DNA from: an uncultured Bacilli bacterium
GTDB taxonomy: Bacteria > Bacillota_I > Bacilli_A > RF39 > UBA660
Length of the DNA stretch: 64,000 nucleotides
NCBI GenBank assembly: GCA_934095865.1
Contig: CAKOKU010000006.1
Location: 3,314 to 67,313 of the forward strand
Direction: 5' to 3'
How positions within the stretch are numbered: the stretch's first letter is position 1; every line of letters starts with the position of its first letter. The notes beneath the pieces are model-generated. The model was not told where the DNA came from. It searched no databases and was given only the letters and a program-made list of their open reading frames with translations. Position numbers and translations under genes: made by a program. This document shows, in pieces, positions 55,924-64,000 of this stretch.

Positions 55924-55961
55924 AAAAAGGATTGTGAACTTTAAATCATTTGCTCCAATCC
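55924..55961 (-). terminator. Terminator of the serpin gene
   Basis: On the minus strand GGATTG (55961-55956) pairs with CAATCC (55934-55929), followed by five T. Confidence 0.6.
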
Positions 55962-55998
55962 CATCATAAAATTATTAATACCAAGATTCTCGTTAATT

Positions 55999-57624
55999 TT
56001 AGTTTGCTTCTAAATCTTTGGCTTGATATTCAATTGGTTCATAAACCGTACCAGTAAACCAAACCTCACCACTGTTTTTATCTCTAACAATAAACATATA
56101 AGGTTTGTCAAAAGTTAAATCAATTTTCTCGACCGGAACATCAAATAAATAATCAAAGCCACAGTTACCAGCACCAGCACCATAAACACTAGTTGCAGCG
56201 CCTGCTTTAATTCCATCATTAGAAAACTCTATATTAGCCTTATGTGTAGCATCACTTATGTAAGCTTTATCATTTGTTAGATTAGATAAATCGGCTTTGC
56301 TTTCATCAAAAACATCAGTAATCCCTAATTTATTTAAATCAGAAACTAAATTTAATTTATAATCAAATTTAAATAAAGGAATATAACCGTGAATTTCAGT
56401 AATAACGCCATCTTTAAAATTATTAAGGCTAACTGATTTTAAGCTTTTTATTAAACTATTAACCTTTTTAGCATTGATATTTTTAATATAATCACTAAGC
56501 TTTTCATTCTTAGGCATAATACCTACATATTCTAAAGTTGTTCCGTTATAAGTTTTTAAATCTTTGGCAAATACTTTAACATCATCATCAGAATAGAATG
56601 AAAAATCAGTTGAACTTTTAATAGTCATATAATTTTCATCAATTTCTTTAAGGTATTTATCAATATTTAATTTATCTGCTTCATCAGCATAACCATCAAA
56701 ACCACAAGCATTTTCGCTTCCGTCTGCTACCCATTTATTATATTCATCAGTTACTGTTTTTTTAACGTTATCTTCTCCTAAAACATTTAAAATATCATAT
56801 CTATTAACTACGGCCCCAATTTCAACAGCTTTAGCTTTTTTCGAATATCCTTCAAAATCTAATCCATAAAAATCACTGAAATTTAAACCATGAATATACT
56901 TAGAATAATTTTCATGAGCAAAATCAACTACGTATGAATCATCCTCACTTTGAATTTTATTAATCCAATCCATATCAATTGCTAAAGCATTAGTTAAAAT
57001 AAAATCGTTACTTGATATATCATCATATAAATTATCTATTAAATTAAAAGTTTTATTTTTAACCCAATTATTAAGAACTGTTGGGGTTTGAAAACTATCA
57101 TAAACAACATCTAAATTGTATTTTTTAAGACTATCTAAATAACTAGTTTGTATTGAACTTTTATAACTATTTTTAATAAACATTGCATTAGCAAAAGACA
57201 TATTTCTACTATTAGTATATTTTTTGATATCATATTTTCCTAAAATGTTAGTTATTTGTTCTTTAGAAGTATTAGCACTTCCTTCGTTTAACATGGCTAA
57301 GGCATATTTTATTGAAAGGGGACTATATACTTCATTTTGTGAATTGTTTTCCAATTGTAAGAAATATAAATCAAAATCTGCTATGTCATTGTTTGTTAAT
57401 GTATAAGCTGAATAGGGATTTTCTCTTTTTACTTCACCTTTGTTTGCATTATTGTCTTCATTAGAATTAGCTTTTTTATTTGCATTAAAGTATAAAACTA
57501 CACCGACTAGTCCAACTAAAAGTACGATGGTGATGGCAATAATGACTCCTTTCTTTTTCTTTGACTCATTACTTTTTGGCTCTTTAGTTACGTTTTCATC
57601 CAAACTTTTTTCACTATCTTCCAT
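55999..57624 (-). CDS. Membrane-anchored serpin
   Basis: 541 residues. A charged N-terminus and a membrane helix at ~26-46 (VIIAITIVLLVGLVGVVLYF) place the serpin fold outside the cell. Fold landmarks: VYSPLSIKYALAMLNEGS, FANAMFIKNSY, NALAIDMDW and the signature FDKPYMFIVRDKNSGEVWF near the end. The reactive loop begins about 470: hinge NDGIKAGAATS keeps small residues at P12-P9 but has Ile at P14 where inhibitors have Thr/Ser. A ~90-residue insertion with Cys lies mid-protein. GGAGGA before the ATG sets the start at 57624. Likely protects the cell from host or competitor serine proteases. Confidence 0.88.
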   Translation of the reverse strand: MEDSEKSLDENVTKEPKSNESKKKKGVIIAITIVLLVGLVGVVLYFNANKKANSNEDNNANKGEVKRENPYSAYTLTNNDIADFDLYFLQLENNSQNEVYSPLSIKYALAMLNEGSANTSKEQITNILGKYDIKKYTNSRNMSFANAMFIKNSYKSSIQTSYLDSLKKYNLDVVYDSFQTPTVLNNWVKNKTFNLIDNLYDDISSNDFILTNALAIDMDWINKIQSEDDSYVVDFAHENYSKYIHGLNFSDFYGLDFEGYSKKAKAVEIGAVVNRYDILNVLGEDNVKKTVTDEYNKWVADGSENACGFDGYADEADKLNIDKYLKEIDENYMTIKSSTDFSFYSDDDVKVFAKDLKTYNGTTLEYVGIMPKNEKLSDYIKNINAKKVNSLIKSLKSVSLNNFKDGVITEIHGYIPLFKFDYKLNLVSDLNKLGITDVFDESKADLSNLTNDKAYISDATHKANIEFSNDGIKAGAATSVYGAGAGNCGFDYLFDVPVEKIDLTFDKPYMFIVRDKNSGEVWFTGTVYEPIEYQAKDLEAN

Positions 57625-57849
57625 ATTATTCCTCCAATTATATTTTATCATAAATATTAATAAAACAATATCTTATTTATTCTACACTACATCAATTAAT
57701 TTTGACCTAAAAATGCTTTAATTATAAATGAAAAATAAGTAAGTTGATTATCTTAAAATGCTAAAATCACTTTTTAATAAAGTTCGTATCAGATAAAGAA
57801 ATGCTTTTTTCTAATCTATTAATTTAAAGCTTTTAATTTTCAAATAATA

Positions 57850-57858
57850 TGGTATAAT
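57850..57858 (+). promoter_or_regulatory. Extended -10 promoter of the 57895 gene
   Basis: TGGTATAAT (57850-57858); -35 weak. Confidence 0.55.
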
Positions 57859-57894
57859 TGGCAATGTTGCTTTATCCTTTAAAGGGAGTCTTTT

Positions 57895-59637
57895 ATGTTT
57901 GATGATAGAATTTATGAAATTATAGAAAAACATCCAAATTTAAACTTTTTTAATCAAATATTAGATCGTAGTATTTTTGTTATTTCTCCAAATGCTGAAC
58001 AGTATTTAAATGATTCTAACATGTTAGCCTTTTCTTATAATAGTTTAATCAGTCACCAGCTTATAATTGATTTATTATCTAATGCTGATTCTTATAATTT
58101 ATTGCAAAAATTATTTGATGGTACATTGTTTGGAATTAATATTTTCTTTTTGGGCGAAGATGGTAATTATATCAAACAATACTTACTTAGAAAACAAAAT
58201 TTTGGCGAAGTTCTTAAACAGATAGATATAAATAAATACCCAGCTTTAGCTTCAAAATACAAAAATTTGCTATATAAGCTTTCACTGGCAAGTTATATTG
58301 AAGAACATAAAGATGATGTATACGAAATTAGCGTTGATAATATTAGCCATAAAATTAAAGTTGCTGATATTTTTGAATTTATTATTCAGGATGAAGAAAC
58401 CCTTGCTGCCGTTTTAGATGCCAAACCAACCAAGTTGTTCAAAATTCCTGCCTCGCATTTTCTATATGCTGTAAATATATATTTTTTGAATAATGACTTA
58501 TTACGAACATACCATACACCCACCAAAGTTCAAAATAGTTTGAAATTAATTTCTTCATCGAAAAAAGTAGATATTCAATCAATTAATAAGTACCTTGAAA
58601 CTAAAGACTATATGCTCCCTAAAGTTCACGTGGATAAAAGCCTTGAAATGGCCATTATAGAGTATCTGCCATCAGAATTTAATTATTTAGAAAAAGCTAT
58701 TTACATTTATATAATGATGTGTAAAGTTTTAACCTATGATGAAACTTTCTATGTCGTAAACCAAAAAGGTCCTTTAGCCCAAGCTCATAAACAAATTGAA
58801 AATATAATAACTATAACGTTAACCAATAATAGAGTAGTATGTTATGAATTTAATGCTATGTATGCCTATTTTTTAAATGGACTAGGAATTAACTATAAAC
58901 ATTTTGTTATGGTGACTAACAGTTTTGGCAAGCCATGCATTGAAGAATTTTTTGAAGGCTGCAATGTTTATGGAGAAGGGCATACTTTTTTAAGATTTCG
59001 TTTCGGTAAATTTTTAATAAATGCTGATAGTGTTAAGACAATATTACAAGGTGATATAATGCAAGCCAAGTTAAATCAACCGTTATCCGGTTTATTTTGC
59101 CTAAACACAAATGAACAAACCCAAAAAGAATTCCAAGAAACTTTGCAAAAAGTATATAACTATATTGCTAAAATTACTCCCAATGTTTTAAGTACCAGTC
59201 CCAATAGTCAAGACCACTTCGAAAAAGCTTTAGCTATGTTTAATGCCTCAACAGATAAATTAAGACAAATCCCACTACAAGAAAGAATATCTATTTTAAT
59301 TCGGAAAGTAAATGAATCGATTTTAGGTGGCATTGATGCTTACTCATATTTATTGCAACTATCCAAAATTTTATTTACGGAACAAGAACGCAGAGAAAAC
59401 GTAAATATAACTTTATTAAGAAATACTTCTTTAACTAATGATGGTCCAACAATATCTTTAATTGCTGTAATATCATTAAAAATAAATGATAACTATCCAA
59501 TGATATTAAGATTTGTTTATAAGCCAGGACAAGAGTTGATATCAATAACTGAAGAAGAACTTAAGACTAAATTTAGTAGTGATGAATTCGCTTACGTTGA
59601 TAATGACTCTCCTAAAATTCCCGCTTTAAAAAGGTAA
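57895..59637 (+). CDS. Protein with a transglutaminase-like catalytic triad
   Basis: 580 residues, no signal peptide. The region ~255-390 has the transglutaminase-core pattern: Cys316 in RVVCYEFNAMYAYFLNGLGI, His363 in GHTFLRFRFG and Asp378 in INADS. The N-terminal 250 residues are helical and not recognised; the C-terminal 190 are mixed. Such proteins can be cysteine proteases, cross-linkers or binding proteins. AAAGGGAG before the ATG. A 75-residue protein follows 5 bases later. Family call is by motif only. Confidence 0.7.
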   Translation: MFDDRIYEIIEKHPNLNFFNQILDRSIFVISPNAEQYLNDSNMLAFSYNSLISHQLIIDLLSNADSYNLLQKLFDGTLFGINIFFLGEDGNYIKQYLLRKQNFGEVLKQIDINKYPALASKYKNLLYKLSLASYIEEHKDDVYEISVDNISHKIKVADIFEFIIQDEETLAAVLDAKPTKLFKIPASHFLYAVNIYFLNNDLLRTYHTPTKVQNSLKLISSSKKVDIQSINKYLETKDYMLPKVHVDKSLEMAIIEYLPSEFNYLEKAIYIYIMMCKVLTYDETFYVVNQKGPLAQAHKQIENIITITLTNNRVVCYEFNAMYAYFLNGLGINYKHFVMVTNSFGKPCIEEFFEGCNVYGEGHTFLRFRFGKFLINADSVKTILQGDIMQAKLNQPLSGLFCLNTNEQTQKEFQETLQKVYNYIAKITPNVLSTSPNSQDHFEKALAMFNASTDKLRQIPLQERISILIRKVNESILGGIDAYSYLLQLSKILFTEQERRENVNITLLRNTSLTNDGPTISLIAVISLKINDNYPMILRFVYKPGQELISITEEELKTKFSSDEFAYVDNDSPKIPALKR

Positions 59638-59642
59638 TAACT

Positions 59643-59870
59643 ATGCAAGAAAAACTAAAAAAACTAAATATAGCTTTAATAAAAAAATATCCTGTTGATT
59701 CTGATGAATACAAAAAACAATTATTATTAAAAGAACTGTTAAATGATACCAAATGCTTCTTTAAAATTACTCCCGAAACGGCCTACGCCATTCTTCGAGA
59801 ACTAGAGCTTGAAGAAGCTATTATTCCTAGAATATATTTAGAGTTAATCGATTCTAAAAACTTTAATTAA
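59643..59870 (+). CDS. Small protein downstream of the transglutaminase-like gene
   Basis: 75 residues: MQEKLKKLNIALIKKYP, then LKELLNDTKCFFKITPET and a Glu/Leu-rich end. All-helical, cytoplasmic, one Cys. AAAGGTAATAA before the ATG and a 5-base gap to the upstream gene indicate cotranslation. It may be a regulator or partner of that gene. Not recognised. Confidence 0.68.
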   Translation: MQEKLKKLNIALIKKYPVDSDEYKKQLLLKELLNDTKCFFKITPETAYAILRELELEEAIIPRIYLELIDSKNFN

Positions 59871-59917
59871 CCTCAATTCCTAGATAAGCATATCTTATTA
59901 GATTAAATTTTATTATC

Positions 59918-59943
59918 AACCATCGTTTCTTACGGTGGTTTTT
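59918..59943 (+). terminator. Terminator of the 57895-59870 operon
   Basis: AACCATCG (59918-59925), 7-nt loop, CGGTGGTT (59933-59940) with one T-G mismatch, then T-run. Confidence 0.65.
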
Positions 59944-60078
59944 GCAACTATAAATATAATTTTCTTATTCAAAAGAAATTTGTTTTCTTATTATTTAGAG
60001 GGCTCTGCTATTTTATAAAAGCAAAAACAAATAAAATAAAAAAATTGTTTAGTTATATATTAAAATACTAAAAAAGAT

Positions 60079-60087
60079 GATAAAATG
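60079..60087 (+). promoter_or_regulatory. Extended -10 of the lemA operon
   Basis: TGATAAAAT (60079-60087), 24 nt ahead of the ATG. Confidence 0.5.
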
Positions 60088-60110
60088 AAATTACAATAGG
60101 AGGTGAGATT

Positions 60111-60659
60111 ATGTGGGTTTATGTTATCATAGCAATAGTGGCTTTAATTATTATTTATGTTTTTGCCTTATATAACAGCTTTATAAAATTAAATAATAAG
60201 GTCAAAGAAGCTTTTTCTACTATGGATGTCTATCTTAAAAAAAGATGGGATTTAATTCCTAATCTTGTAGAAACAGTAAAAGCCTATGCAGAATATGAAA
60301 AAGATACATTAAAAGAAGTTGTAGAGTTAATAAACAGCACATATGATAAAATGTCTAATGATGAAAAAATCAAAACTAATGAACAATTATCTAGCGGTAT
60401 CAATAAAATAATGGCTTTAGCAGAAAATTATCCCGATTTAAAAGCTAATGAGAATTTTAAAGATTTAAGTATTCAATTAACAAAAGTTGAAGACGAAATA
60501 GCTAATTCTAGAAAATACTACAATGGTGTTGTAAGAATTTATAACAATAAAGTTGAAATGTTTCCAAGTAATATTGTTGCTAACTTATTCGGCTATAAAT
60601 CAAAGACAATGTTTGCCGCAAATGCAAACGAAAGAGAAAATATAAAAGTTGAATTATAA
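60111..60659 (+). CDS. lemA: LemA family protein
   Basis: 182 residues. One N-terminal membrane helix (WVYVIIAIVALIIIYVFALY) and a helical domain with the family motif YLKKRWDLIPNLVETVKAYAEYEK and the ending NNKVEMFPSNIVANLFGYK. LemA proteins are membrane-anchored with the bundle on one face; function unclear, commonly next to a DUF2207/TPM-type protein as here. Near-perfect AGGAGGTGA. Confidence 0.93.
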   Translation: MWVYVIIAIVALIIIYVFALYNSFIKLNNKVKEAFSTMDVYLKKRWDLIPNLVETVKAYAEYEKDTLKEVVELINSTYDKMSNDEKIKTNEQLSSGINKIMALAENYPDLKANENFKDLSIQLTKVEDEIANSRKYYNGVVRIYNNKVEMFPSNIVANLFGYKSKTMFAANANERENIKVEL

Positions 60660-60672
60660 TTATGGAGTAAAA

Positions 60673-63036
60673 ATGAAAAAAATTATTAAAGAAGTATCTT
60701 TATTCATTGTCATAGTATTGTCTTTATTATTTATTAATTCAGCAAATGTCCAAGCTATATCCAAACAAACTTCATATGTAAATATTAATGATATGAGTTC
60801 CCTAGAAGTTGGAAATTTATATTTTACGAATCTTTCGTTTAATGATTATTCTTCTACTTCTACCAAAGCTTTTGGATTAACAGGTTCAATCGAAAACAAT
60901 ACAAATGCCGAAATAAAATATACTTCGATGGTTTATTATTATGACGCCAGTTATAATTTAGTGGCTCTTTGGCAAAATTATGGGTTTGCTATTGCAGGAA
61001 CTAGTGATTTTAACCAAATGTCCAACTTAAATATTTTAGGTAGTCATAATACTAGTGAAATATCTTATTACCGTTTACTTGTAAATGTCCCTGATACCAA
61101 TACATCAGGCTCTACTTATACTAATTTAACACCTAGTAAGAGTAGTCTTTATAAATCATACAATTATGTGATTGATAAATATGATATAAATATAGTTGTT
61201 AATGAGAACAATACTTTTGATATAACAGAAAATATTACAGCATATTTTAATGTTGCTAAACACGGCATCTTTAGAACAATTCCGTTAAAAAATACTATTA
61301 CAAGATTAGACGGAACAACATCTACTAACCATACTCAAGTAACAAATGTTAGTGTTGATAATTATTATACGGTATCAAGAGCAAATGGTAATTATAAATT
61401 ACAGATAGGCTCAGCCAATAAGACGACAACAGGTGAACAAAAATATGTAATTAAATATACATACAATTTAGGAAAAGATCCTATTAAAAGTTACGATGAA
61501 TTATATTACAATATAATTGGCAATGAATGGGATACTGTAATTGGCCATATAACTTTTACAATTACAATGCCTAAAGAATTTGATTCTAGTAAATTAGGGT
61601 TCTCATCGGGAACTGCTGGGTCAACTAATAATAGCAAAGTAAAGTATAGTGTTAGTGGTAATAAAATAACAGGAAGTTATGATGGTATCCTTGGCGTTGG
61701 CGAGGCTTTAACCGTTAGATGCGAATTACCAGAAGGCTACTTTGTCGGCGCCGGTCTTAACATAAATATAATGGATTATATTATATATTTAATTCCTGTT
61801 ATATTTTTAGCAATATCTATATTTTTATGGTATAAATTTGGTCGTGATGATCAAGTTATAGAAACAGTAGAATTCTATCCACCACAAGGATTTAATAGTT
61901 TAGAAGTTGGCTTTTTATATAAAGGCAAAGCTGAAAATCAAGACGTAACATCACTACTTATTTACCTTGCTAATCTAGGATATATTAAAATAACTGAAAC
62001 TGAAGAAAAAGCTTTATTCTTTAAATCTAAAGGCTTTAAAATCACAAAATTAAAAGAATATGATGGCAATAATATTAATGAACAAATATTTTTAAATGGT
62101 CTATTTGCCAAAAGCAAGGCAGCTATTTTAATGTCCGGTGAAAATAATAATCAAGAAATTGCCAATAAGACGGTTGAAGTTACATCAGCTGATTTATATG
62201 ACAGTTTCTATGTAACAATGAACAGAATATTAAGTAATATTAATACTAAAGAAAATAAAGAAAAAATATTTGAAAAAAGCGCATCTAGTAAGAAAAAGAT
62301 TATTATCTCAATGATGATAGCAATATACTGTTTAATTACTATAATTCCTTTATTTGCATCCGGCCAAATTGCTAACTTATTATTTGCCTTGCTATTTCCA
62401 GGAATTGGTTTTACTGTATTATTTAAACTCGTTTTTGGCGAGACTCAGACTATTTATTCTAATGGCAAAGCAATCCATTCTGCCTTAGCAACAAAAGTAT
62501 TTGGCCTTGTTTGGGGCTTAGGTTTTGGCGGCATCCCTTGGGCTTTAATGGTATTACCATCATTAAAACAAGATCCAGCCTACTTGATTGGTTATATAAT
62601 CGGTTTAGCGTGCGTTCTAGGAATGGTTATATGTTTAAGATATCTTCCTAAAAGAACAGCTTATGGCAATGAAATATTAGGAAAACTAAAAGGCTTTAAA
62701 AACTTTTTAGAAACTGCTGAAAAAGATCAATTAGAAGCAATGGTCATGCAAGATCCAACTTATTTTTATAATATTTTACCATATACATATGTTTTAGGCG
62801 TATCAGATAAATGGATTAAAAAGTTTGAAACAATTTCAATGATGGCACCAACTTGGTATGATAGTCCAAATGCCTTTGATATGGTTACTTTTGGAACATT
62901 CATGAATTCTACAATGGTTTCAGCTCAAAGTGTCATGTCATCTAGTCCATCCAGTGATTCTGGTAGTTCCGGCGGTTTTTCTGGTGGTGGTTCATCAGGA
63001 GGCGGCTCTGGTGGTGGCGGTGGTGGCTCTTGGTAG
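60673..63036 (+). CDS. DUF2207-family membrane protein with N-terminal extension
   Basis: 787 residues. Signal peptide ending NVQA, then ~120 residues resembling an FxLYD-type domain (FGLTGSIENNTNAEIKY). The DUF2207 domain starts about 165 (YDINIVVNENNTFDITENIT; KHGIFRTIP). Membrane helices near 375-395, 550-590 and 625-660, a cytoplasmic region, and a Ser/Gly-rich tail ending GGGGGGSW. The pairing with LemA is typical. GGAGTAAAA before the ATG at 60673; the longer frame from 60649 overlaps lemA and lacks a signal. Confidence 0.87.
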   Translation: MKKIIKEVSLFIVIVLSLLFINSANVQAISKQTSYVNINDMSSLEVGNLYFTNLSFNDYSSTSTKAFGLTGSIENNTNAEIKYTSMVYYYDASYNLVALWQNYGFAIAGTSDFNQMSNLNILGSHNTSEISYYRLLVNVPDTNTSGSTYTNLTPSKSSLYKSYNYVIDKYDINIVVNENNTFDITENITAYFNVAKHGIFRTIPLKNTITRLDGTTSTNHTQVTNVSVDNYYTVSRANGNYKLQIGSANKTTTGEQKYVIKYTYNLGKDPIKSYDELYYNIIGNEWDTVIGHITFTITMPKEFDSSKLGFSSGTAGSTNNSKVKYSVSGNKITGSYDGILGVGEALTVRCELPEGYFVGAGLNINIMDYIIYLIPVIFLAISIFLWYKFGRDDQVIETVEFYPPQGFNSLEVGFLYKGKAENQDVTSLLIYLANLGYIKITETEEKALFFKSKGFKITKLKEYDGNNINEQIFLNGLFAKSKAAILMSGENNNQEIANKTVEVTSADLYDSFYVTMNRILSNINTKENKEKIFEKSASSKKKIIISMMIAIYCLITIIPLFASGQIANLLFALLFPGIGFTVLFKLVFGETQTIYSNGKAIHSALATKVFGLVWGLGFGGIPWALMVLPSLKQDPAYLIGYIIGLACVLGMVICLRYLPKRTAYGNEILGKLKGFKNFLETAEKDQLEAMVMQDPTYFYNILPYTYVLGVSDKWIKKFETISMMAPTWYDSPNAFDMVTFGTFMNSTMVSAQSVMSSSPSSDSGSSGGFSGGGSSGGGSGGGGGGSW

Positions 63037-63073
63037 CAATCTCTTGCCACAAACAAATAGAGGAGAGTAGATA

Positions 63074-63676
63074 ATGAATACAGTTAAGTGCCCAAGCTGC
63101 GGCCATGAAAATAAAAATACAAATATTAAATGTGAAGCTTGCCAAACCAAACTGAATTATGTTGCTCAAGAAGATGTCAAAACGATTAACTTGGGAAGTA
63201 AAAAATTCAAATTTATCCTTAATGCTATTTTGATATTTATTACTGCTCCGTTTTTTCTTGGTGGCTTATTCTTCACATATGCTAGTTCATACTCTCTAAT
63301 AACCGATTACAATAAGTCTAAAAATTATTTAGAAACTGAAGGTAAATTTGTTGGTTATGATAATTGCCGTGCTGATAATGAAGGCGATGAGATGTGTAAG
63401 GCTATATATGAATACAAAGTTGATGGTGTTGTTTATAATGCCTCACCGAATGCATCACGCAATCAATCGGGATATAGTAAGACGGCAACCGTTAAATATA
63501 ACCCTAACAATCCTAGTGAATACGTTATGGACTCCGGCTGGATTAGTTTATTAATCACCGGTATAGCAATACTTGGCGTAGTATTAACAATAATCATTTC
63601 TATTAATGTGGCTTTAAAAAAACTTGTTGAAGAAGCAAAAAAATATCAAAAAGACAATCAGGTATCTACTACTTAG
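63074..63676 (+). CDS. Zinc-ribbon DUF3592-like membrane protein
   Basis: 200 residues. N-terminal zinc ribbon CPSCGHENKNTNIKCEACQ; membrane helix ~50-75; DUF3592-like beta domain (TEGKFVGYDNC through KAIYEYKVDGVVYNASPN and VKYNPNNPSEYVM); terminal helix ~160-182. DUF3592 proteins are small membrane proteins of unknown function. AGGAGAG before the ATG; 37 nt after the DUF2207 gene, so likely the third gene of the lemA operon. Confidence 0.83.
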   Translation: MNTVKCPSCGHENKNTNIKCEACQTKLNYVAQEDVKTINLGSKKFKFILNAILIFITAPFFLGGLFFTYASSYSLITDYNKSKNYLETEGKFVGYDNCRADNEGDEMCKAIYEYKVDGVVYNASPNASRNQSGYSKTATVKYNPNNPSEYVMDSGWISLLITGIAILGVVLTIIISINVALKKLVEEAKKYQKDNQVSTT

Positions 63677-63817
63677 ATTGTTTTTTCTTTAAAAATTTTT
63701 ATAAATATCATAAAATCCCATAAGTATTGTAAGACAAAAACTTTTTAAAAATTCAAACAAACCAACTATTACTAGTTGACATCACTATTAACACATCAAC
63801 AATGCTAATTTATATAA

Positions 63818-63843
63818 CAAAAAAATCATTCTTTCGAATGATT
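63818..63843 (-). terminator. Minus-strand intrinsic terminator
   Basis: AATCATTC (63824-63831) pairs with GAATGATT (63836-63843), loop of 4 nt; the minus strand runs into T. Confidence 0.75.
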
Positions 63844-63924
63844 CATATATATAAGTTCAGTCATTCCGAACAGATTTCTCAATGGAGCAGGTGAGCAACA
63901 GGTTACGAACTATGTTTCATTTCT
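63821..63924 (-). ncRNA. Candidate minus-strand small RNA with terminator
   Basis: On the minus strand TATAAT (63936-63931) is followed by ~100 non-AT-biased bases without an open frame, including GTTC/GAAC and CTCA/TGAG helices, and a terminator AATCATTC/GAATGATT with a GAAA loop and T-run (63843-63818). The GC content exceeds the surroundings. I cannot assign it to a known RNA family. Confidence 0.35.
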
Positions 63925-63936
63925 AAAATTATTATA

Positions 63937-64000
63937 TATAATTTATTATTTAAATACCACGGAAATATGGAGAATTTTGTTAATTTATAGTATAATAATT
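63937..64000. other. AT-rich end of window
   Basis: Nothing recognisable apart from the promoter region of the candidate RNA. A gene may start beyond the window. Confidence 0.3.

Noticed and set aside
62942..63169. Minus-strand frame near the DUF2207 end
   Set aside because: Mirror of the Gly/Ser-rich tail of the plus-strand gene.
1..64000. Mycoplasma-type genetic code
   Set aside because: TGA ends recX, hrcA and pcrA at conserved C-termini and Trp is coded by TGG, so TGA is a stop.
1..64000. CRISPR array, prophage or integron
   Set aside because: No regularly spaced direct repeats, no structural phage genes and no integrase were seen.

Overview
The window is AT-rich DNA from a low-GC, Gram-positive-type bacterium. 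It carries hrcA-grpE-dnaK-dnaJ under CIRCE operators, prsA, recX, ymfF/ymfH, a lone rpsD with its own leader, ffh, ruvA/ruvB, pcrA and a CotD-like protein. TGA is used as a stop (recX, hrcA, pcrA) and TGG codes Trp, so the standard bacterial code applies, not the Mycoplasma code. Many exported proteins have lipobox or SipW-type leaders, and no outer-membrane genes are seen. My inference is an uncultured gut Bacilli lineage near the Mollicutes/Erysipelotrichia (RF39-like). No tRNA, rRNA, CRISPR array, transposase, integrase or phage gene was found.

Layout. 1-2148: the 3' part of a coiled-coil/acidic protein. 2218-8015: recX, the foldase lipoprotein prsA (minus), a three-gene minus-strand operon (DUF5662-like, zinc-ribbon membrane protein, DUF4352-like lipoprotein), a YtxH protein and rubrerythrin, followed by a candidate small RNA at 8114-8224. 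8437-16530: fmt, a glycosyltransferase, an HD dNTPase-like enzyme, a membrane-anchored propeller-like protein, the M16-family pair ymfF/ymfH, and rpsD (minus) with a structured leader.

16903-31018 is the most unusual part: a nine-gene operon of about 14 kb. It has a Tad/Flp-type motor (two CpaB/SAF proteins, a CpaF ATPase, TadB- and TadC-like membrane proteins) preceded by four exported or anchored proteins, one of them 2,319 residues long with an intact M23 (LytM) peptidase domain. A second unit (31181-34253) adds a large type IV-pilin-like protein with a glycine-zipper C-terminus and another anchored protein. No secretin, prepilin peptidase or TadZ is present here. I read this as a monoderm Tad-like export or surface-assembly system built around a giant wall-active protein.

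34296-36329 (minus) is a SipW-type surface protein. Just upstream lie 27-nt inverted repeats (36403-36429 and 36668-36694, 26/27 identical) bracketing about 240 bp with an outward-pointing promoter-like sequence: a candidate invertible, phase-variable promoter. Then comes the heat-shock operon hrcA-grpE-dnaK-pepF-dnaJ, in which the oligoendopeptidase gene pepF sits between dnaK and dnaJ. A relative of the SipW-type protein (43505-44809), ffh and a CotD-like Cys/His-rich protein follow.

47038-63676: ruvA, a HAD nucleotidase and ruvB; a coiled-coil/acidic protein with a small helical partner; pcrA; a sugar-nucleotidyltransferase-like gene; a membrane-anchored serpin (minus); a transglutaminase-like protein with a small partner; and lemA, a DUF2207 protein and a DUF3592 protein. 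The last 324 bases hold a second candidate minus-strand small RNA with its own terminator.

Gene starts were chosen by Shine-Dalgarno position and promoter overlap. In several cases (recX, rubrerythrin, fmt, 16903, 34296, hrcA, grpE, dnaJ, pcrA, serpin, DUF2207) the longest open frame starts upstream of the real start.
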